From NCBI RefSeq assembly GCF_000428825.1, contig NZ_AUAR01000009.1, forward strand, positions 62,001 to 126,000: 64,000 nt of DNA, given 5' to 3'. The DNA is from Desulfomicrobium escambiense DSM 10707 (GTDB lineage: Bacteria > Desulfobacterota > Desulfovibrionia > Desulfovibrionales > Desulfomicrobiaceae). Each line of letters starts with the position of its first letter. Positions within the stretch are counted from its first letter, which is position 1. The position numbers and the translations under genes were made by a program. This document shows positions 60,837 through 64,000 of the stretch, piece by piece. Under the pieces are notes generated by a model, which was not told the DNA's origin, did no database searches, and saw only the letters and a list, made by a program, of their open reading frames with translations.

Positions 60837-61607
60837 TTACTGTTGAGGTTTCGCCGCCGCACTCGCGGTCGGCTCCGGCTTCGGCCGGGCGGCACTCGCC
60901 GCAGCTCCGGTTGCCGTGTTGTTGAACGCTTTCACGAAGCTCGAAAAATCGAGGGGGATGACTTCGGGGAGTCGGCCGGTGCGGTCACCGGCGTCGTAGT
61001 TGGGACTGGGCTTGGTGCGCATCACGCGCTGCCATACCGGCTTGCCGTCCTCGCCGGTTTTCATGTCCAGGTCGCAGAACAGGATCAGGTCCACCAGGCC
61101 GGTGACCAGCTTTCGCGCCTTTTCCGGCAGCGTCGGCACGATGCGGGTGTGTTTGCCGGTCCGGGTCTCGATGTCCCGCTCCTGGGAGTGGGAAATCAGG
61201 ATCAGACCGTAGGGCAGGAAGGCGAGCTTGTTGATGACGCGCTGGAACTCGTTGTTGATCAGCGCGTAGCCCTTGCCGTAGCCCAGGTCGGATTCGTGCT
61301 CGATCTTGAATTTCTTGCAGACGTAGTCCGAGCACATCTTGTAGGCGTTATCCACCGTGTCGACGACGATGGTCTTGAACTCGTGCTTGCCCTCGGCGAT
61401 TTCGGCGCAGGCCTGCAGAAGGTCGTCCCAGCAGGTGATCGGGGTCTGGAACACCTCCAGGGCGTTCAGGCCCGGCTCGGTCGCCAGGAACACTGCGTCA
61501 TCGGCCTTGGAGCACCAGGTGCTCTTGCCGATCTTGCTCGGGCCGTACACCAGGGCGGTGAGGTCCGAGAGCGTGTGTTTGGGTTTGCTTTTGGTCTTGG
61601 GAAGCAT
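60837..61607 (-). CDS. RecA-like/Sak4-type AAA ATPase (AAA_24)
   Basis: The 256-residue protein has a P-loop ALVYGPSKIGKSTWCSKADD (about 27-46), EFKTIVVDTVDNAYKMCSDY (Walker B) and LILISHSQERDIETRTGKHT. It resembles Sak4-type annealing/recombination ATPases. It lies between DUF669 and Cas4-like nuclease genes, forming a recombination set. The C-terminal tail is low complexity (AAASAARPKPEPTASAAAKP). Confidence 0.86.
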   Translation of the reverse strand: MLPKTKSKPKHTLSDLTALVYGPSKIGKSTWCSKADDAVFLATEPGLNALEVFQTPITCWDDLLQACAEIAEGKHEFKTIVVDTVDNAYKMCSDYVCKKFKIEHESDLGYGKGYALINNEFQRVINKLAFLPYGLILISHSQERDIETRTGKHTRIVPTLPEKARKLVTGLVDLILFCDLDMKTGEDGKPVWQRVMRTKPSPNYDAGDRTGRLPEVIPLDFSSFVKAFNNTATGAAASAARPKPEPTASAAAKPQQ

Positions 61608-61633
61608 GGCTTCGTCTCCTTATGGTTGGGATT

Positions 61634-62650
61634 TCAAAACACCGGAGCGGCGTCTTCACCGGCTCCGTCCCGCAGCTCTTCGTGCGGGGCGATCCGTTGG
61701 AAATGGTTTTCGATGACGTTGGGGTTGCCGCCCGAGCGGCAGAGCTGGAAGTAGGCGCAGGGTCTTCCGTACTGGAAGCAGTAGCTGGTGTTGCGGTAGA
61801 AGGTGTCGCGCCGACGGGCGTCGAGCATGGCCTTGGAGAGTTCCCACAGCTCCGCCCGCAGTTCCTCGAACTGGTCTCGGGAGATGTAGAGCACCTCGCG
61901 ATGGAACATGCCCGGCTCGAGGTACTTCTCCTGGAGCCGTTGCTGGAAGGTCTCGTCGTCCTCCGGTAGCTTGCGCTTGGCGCTGCTCTTGCCGGTTTTC
62001 GACTTGGCAATCAGCTCAGCCCGGCGGGCCTCGAATTCGGCTTCGGTCTCACCCTTGCCCTGGCGCAGCTTGGCCTTGACCAGAACGTTGTAGATGATGC
62101 CGCTGACCGTGATGCCGAGGGTCTGCTCCAGGTACCAGGCGTAGAGGATGATCTGGAAATCGGTCCAGAGCCGCTCCAGGTAGCTGGCGTCGATCTGCGA
62201 GGCGGTTTTGTGTTCCAGCAGGAAGTACTGGCCATCCTGACGGACGATGCCATCCACTTTTCCGGCGAGAATGAAACTGCGCGAGGTCGCCCCGGTCGCC
62301 GGGTTGACGATGGGACCTTCGAAGGTTTTCTCGAGCGCGACGACCTCGAACTCTTCGGCCGGATAGTGTTCCGCATAGACGCTCATCATGGCCCTGGCGA
62401 GATGCCAGTCGGCCTGTTGATGATCGTCCTGCGCACGGTTCGGATAGGTCCGGTCGATGTGGTCGAGGACTTTGGCCAGATACCGCTCGCCGTGCCAGCA
62501 CTCCAGGCAGTCGTGGATGACCGAGCCGAAGGCCAGATTGGGGTCGCGCTCGAGCGGCACCAGCTCGTCGATGTAGCGCCACTTGCAGGCCATGCGGCAG
62601 TTGCGGAACAGCCGCCACATGGAATAGGTGGTGGTCATCAGCTCGCTCAT
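61634..62650 (-). CDS. Cas4/RecB-like PD-(D/E)XK nuclease with Fe-S cysteines
   Basis: The 338-residue protein has FGSVIHDCLECWHGERYLAK, then FILAGKVDGIVRQDGQYFLL followed by EHKTAS: the D...ExK nuclease site. Cys residues in RNCRMACKWRY at the N-terminus and CFQYGRPCAYFQLC at the C-terminus fit the four-cysteine Fe-S cluster of Cas4/AddB-like enzymes. It would process DNA ends for recombination. There are no CRISPR repeats nearby, so a CRISPR role is not suggested. Confidence 0.88.
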   Translation of the reverse strand: MSELMTTTYSMWRLFRNCRMACKWRYIDELVPLERDPNLAFGSVIHDCLECWHGERYLAKVLDHIDRTYPNRAQDDHQQADWHLARAMMSVYAEHYPAEEFEVVALEKTFEGPIVNPATGATSRSFILAGKVDGIVRQDGQYFLLEHKTASQIDASYLERLWTDFQIILYAWYLEQTLGITVSGIIYNVLVKAKLRQGKGETEAEFEARRAELIAKSKTGKSSAKRKLPEDDETFQQRLQEKYLEPGMFHREVLYISRDQFEELRAELWELSKAMLDARRRDTFYRNTSYCFQYGRPCAYFQLCRSGGNPNVIENHFQRIAPHEELRDGAGEDAAPVF

Positions 62651-62982
62651 ACCGCCACCCCCGCTTCGGCGGCGGGCGCTGCGCGATGCTTGGAGGCACA
62701 GGCGCAGCCCGACGGCTGGGTACGTTCGATCAGGACCGAGCGTTCGCCGTATTCCTTGGTGGCGAAGCCGGTGAAGATGCGGGCGAGGTCGCTGCCGACA
62801 TCGGTGGATGCGTCGATCACGCAGGTGCGGCGGTCCTTGTCCAGATTGAACCGGCTCTCCATCCGCACACGGGAACGGCCATGCAGGCTTTCGACAGCCA
62901 GCATCGCCAGCATGAAAGTGTCTTCCAGTTCCTGGGCCGGGACCGACTCGTCAAAACGGTACTTGTAGGTGTCGTGAGTCAT
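62647..62982 (-). CDS. Hypothetical protein opening the replication operon
   Basis: The 111-residue protein (YKYRFDESVPAQELEDTFML; AMLAVESLHGRSRVRMESRF; TCVIDASTDVGSDLARIFTG) is not recognised. Its end overlaps the Cas4-like start (ATGA). A 34-bp motif ends 69 bases before its ATG. The C-terminal Cys/Ala-rich tail (SGCACASKHRAAPAAEAG) is unusual. Confidence 0.65.
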   Translation of the reverse strand: MTHDTYKYRFDESVPAQELEDTFMLAMLAVESLHGRSRVRMESRFNLDKDRRTCVIDASTDVGSDLARIFTGFATKEYGERSVLIERTQPSGCACASKHRAAPAAEAGVAV

Positions 62983-63051
62983 GGTTGAACTCCTCTTTTG
63001 TTCAGGTTCTGATTTCCGAGGCCCCGGATAGCCGCACCATGCGGCACGGTG

Positions 63052-63085
63052 CTTACTTACCGGAGCCGGAGTCGATGCGTCGGAG
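63052..63085 (-). promoter_or_regulatory. 34-bp dispersed motif, copy before the replication operon
   Basis: Minus strand: CTCCGACGCATCGAC, variable, then GCTCCGGTAAGTAAG. It begins one base after the TGA of the sigma-like gene and ends 69 bases before the next start. Confidence 0.66.
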
Positions 63086-63086
63086 A

Positions 63087-63671
63087 TCACAGGTAGTCCT
63101 CGAGTCCGGCCTCGCGGAACGCGTCCCGGAGCTTGTTCAGCCGGTCGTAGAGGGTGGTTCTGGGAATGCACATCTCCCGGGCGACTTCGGCCATGGTGCT
63201 GTCGTGCAGGCGCAAGCACAGATCCCGGAGCTCTTCCGGCAGCGAGGCGATGGCCTGGCCGAGATCCATGCGGATCTCATGGGCGAGGCGCTCTCTTGTT
63301 TCGCGTGTGCCGCCCCCAAGAGAGCCTTCGCTATCCAGGAAGTCGATCCGCTCGGTGCTGTCGCCCTCACCGTTGTCGAGGGGTTCGTTGAGTGATGTTT
63401 GGCAGAGCCGCCAGTCCCGGCATTGGGCGAACCGGGCCTCCAGAATGGTGGAGATGTGACGTTCGACGATCCGGGCCATGAAGGTGGTCTTCTTGGCCTT
63501 GGCGGGATTGAAATGCCGCATCCGCTGCAGCAGATCGATCATCAGTTCCTGTTCGAGGTCGGGTCTGTCGTCCTCGGTGAATCCGGCCTTGCCTACGAGT
63601 TGACGTGCTTTGTGCCGAATGAGGTCGGCGGCATACTTGTCGATGCCGTCGTAAGAATTCTGAGAAACCAT
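63087..63671 (-). CDS. Phage sigma-70-family (ECF-like) sigma factor
   Basis: The 194-residue protein has a region 2-like part (DRPDLEQELMIDLLQRMRHF, then KKTTFMARIVERHISTILEA, residues 37-80). A region 4-like HTH follows (LGQAIASLPEELRDLCLRLH, DSTMAEVAREMCIPRTTLYD, about 137-185). No region 1 or full region 3 is present, as in ECF sigmas. It should direct RNA polymerase to a special promoter set; the dispersed 34-bp motif is the candidate. Its own start is masked by a leader hairpin. A replication-accessory HTH cannot be excluded. Confidence 0.8.
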   Translation of the reverse strand: MVSQNSYDGIDKYAADLIRHKARQLVGKAGFTEDDRPDLEQELMIDLLQRMRHFNPAKAKKTTFMARIVERHISTILEARFAQCRDWRLCQTSLNEPLDNGEGDSTERIDFLDSEGSLGGGTRETRERLAHEIRMDLGQAIASLPEELRDLCLRLHDSTMAEVAREMCIPRTTLYDRLNKLRDAFREAGLEDYL

Positions 63672-63676
63672 CGGGG

Positions 63677-63804
63677 CCTCCTCGGAGCGAGGAGGAGGTC
63701 CGCGTGGGTGTCGGCACGGGCCAGATCACAGGACAAAGCTGTCGCGTGGGCGAAGGGGTCGCAGGTACGCCGCCAATTGCCGTATTCGGCTCGGCGACAC
63801 CCAC
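63677..63804 (-). promoter_or_regulatory. Structured leader of the sigma-like gene with masked ribosome binding site
   Basis: On the minus strand CCTCCTCG (63695-63688) and CGAGGAGG (63684-63677) form an eight-bp hairpin whose second arm is the ribosome binding site, ending five bases before the ATG at 63671. Upstream, GTGGGTGTCG (63804-63795) and CGACACCCAC (63713-63704) can pair over an 81-base gap. A regulated leader or RNA switch is possible; 63672-63866 holds no gene. Confidence 0.55.
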
Positions 63805-63866
63805 AACAGCCTCCGCCATGCGTCCAGCTTGTTGTCCAGTGTCTAAGGGTTCAGGTCGTTACGTGT

Positions 63867-64000
63867 TCAGGCTGCCCGTTCCTCGATGCGCATCAGGAAC
63901 GGCAGACCGTGCTTGATCTCGAGCAGGCAGACTTTTCCGCTGCCCATCTGCGCGAGGTGCTCCAGCAGCGCCACGACCTCTTGCTTGAGAATGAAGTCAT
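63867..64000 (-). CDS. Unidentified gene, C-terminal 44 residues (cut by window edge)
   Basis: The visible end is DFILKQEVVALLEHLAQMGS then GKVCLLEIKHGLPFLMRIEE RAA and a stop. The frame is open to the window edge. A helix followed by a beta hairpin is likely. Too little is visible to name it. Confidence 0.55.
   Translation of the reverse strand, partial: DFILKQEVVALLEHLAQMGSGKVCLLEIKHGLPFLMRIEERAA

Noticed and set aside
61634-62650. CRISPR adaptation gene cas4
   Set aside because: The protein is Cas4-like, but its neighbours are phage recombination genes and there is no repeat array or cas1/cas2.
18147-63085. Eukaryote-like splice donor GTAAGT or an intron in the 34-bp motif
   Set aside because: Box B contains GTAAGT by chance; flanking genes are intact and no intron-like structure or acceptor is visible.
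18147-63085. Transcription terminators as an explanation for the 34-bp motif
   Set aside because: The copies contain no inverted repeat able to make a stable stem, and one copy (52084) is not behind any gene on its strand.
1-64000. tRNA or rRNA genes
   Set aside because: No cloverleaf-like sequence or rRNA signature was seen in the gene-free stretches.

Overview
The window holds most of a contractile-tailed (myovirus-type) temperate phage genome or prophage, read almost entirely on the minus strand. Virion genes run from about 52.0 kb down to 8.5 kb. A replication and recombination block lies at 63.7-54.4 kb. At the low-coordinate end are a four-gene amidoligase cluster (8.3-5.5 kb) and a type I restriction-modification locus (5.3-0 kb) whose hsdR runs off the window. 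The DNA is GC-rich, ribosome binding sites are strong GGAGG types, and there is a lipoprotein with a lipobox. This suggests a GC-rich Gram-negative, probably proteobacterial, host; I cannot narrow it further.

Layout in the direction of transcription (high to low coordinates): a partial gene at the edge; a sigma-70-like factor with a structured leader; replication and recombination genes (Cas4-like nuclease, RecA-like ATPase, DUF669 protein, ERCC4 nuclease, RecD2-like helicase, primase-helicase); then two plus-strand genes (a Fic protein and a 49-residue ORF) with a repeat-dense control region at 52.1-52.67 kb. Next come a CD3324-like HTH protein and the terminase small subunit. A plus-strand recombinase island (48.3-49.8 kb) with a 44-45 bp repeat array follows. 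Then come terminase large subunit, portal, a giant MuF protein, a methylase-protease-scaffold fusion, capsid, connectors, sheath, tube, a chaperone with a frameshift site, tape measure, and a baseplate and spike set resembling T4 and contractile injection systems, ending with tail-fibre-like proteins.

The most striking unexplained feature is a 34-bp sequence with fixed internal spacing. It occurs at eight gene boundaries (plus one weaker copy inside the tape measure gene), always in the direction of transcription and 23-90 bases before a start codon. It looks like a two-box promoter with a 16-18 bp spacer. The phage also encodes its own sigma-like factor, so the two may form one regulon.

Other unusual items are: the amidoligase / gamma-glutamylcyclotransferase / class II glutamine amidotransferase / DUF5049-like operon; a head protein carrying a HipA/PI3K-like kinase domain; an adenine methylase fused to a head protease and scaffold, with a probable nested scaffold start; a T-TTT-TTG frameshift site before the tape measure gene; and three separate repeat clusters that could be origins or operators. 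Functions are inferred from sequence motifs and gene order only; no database searches were run.
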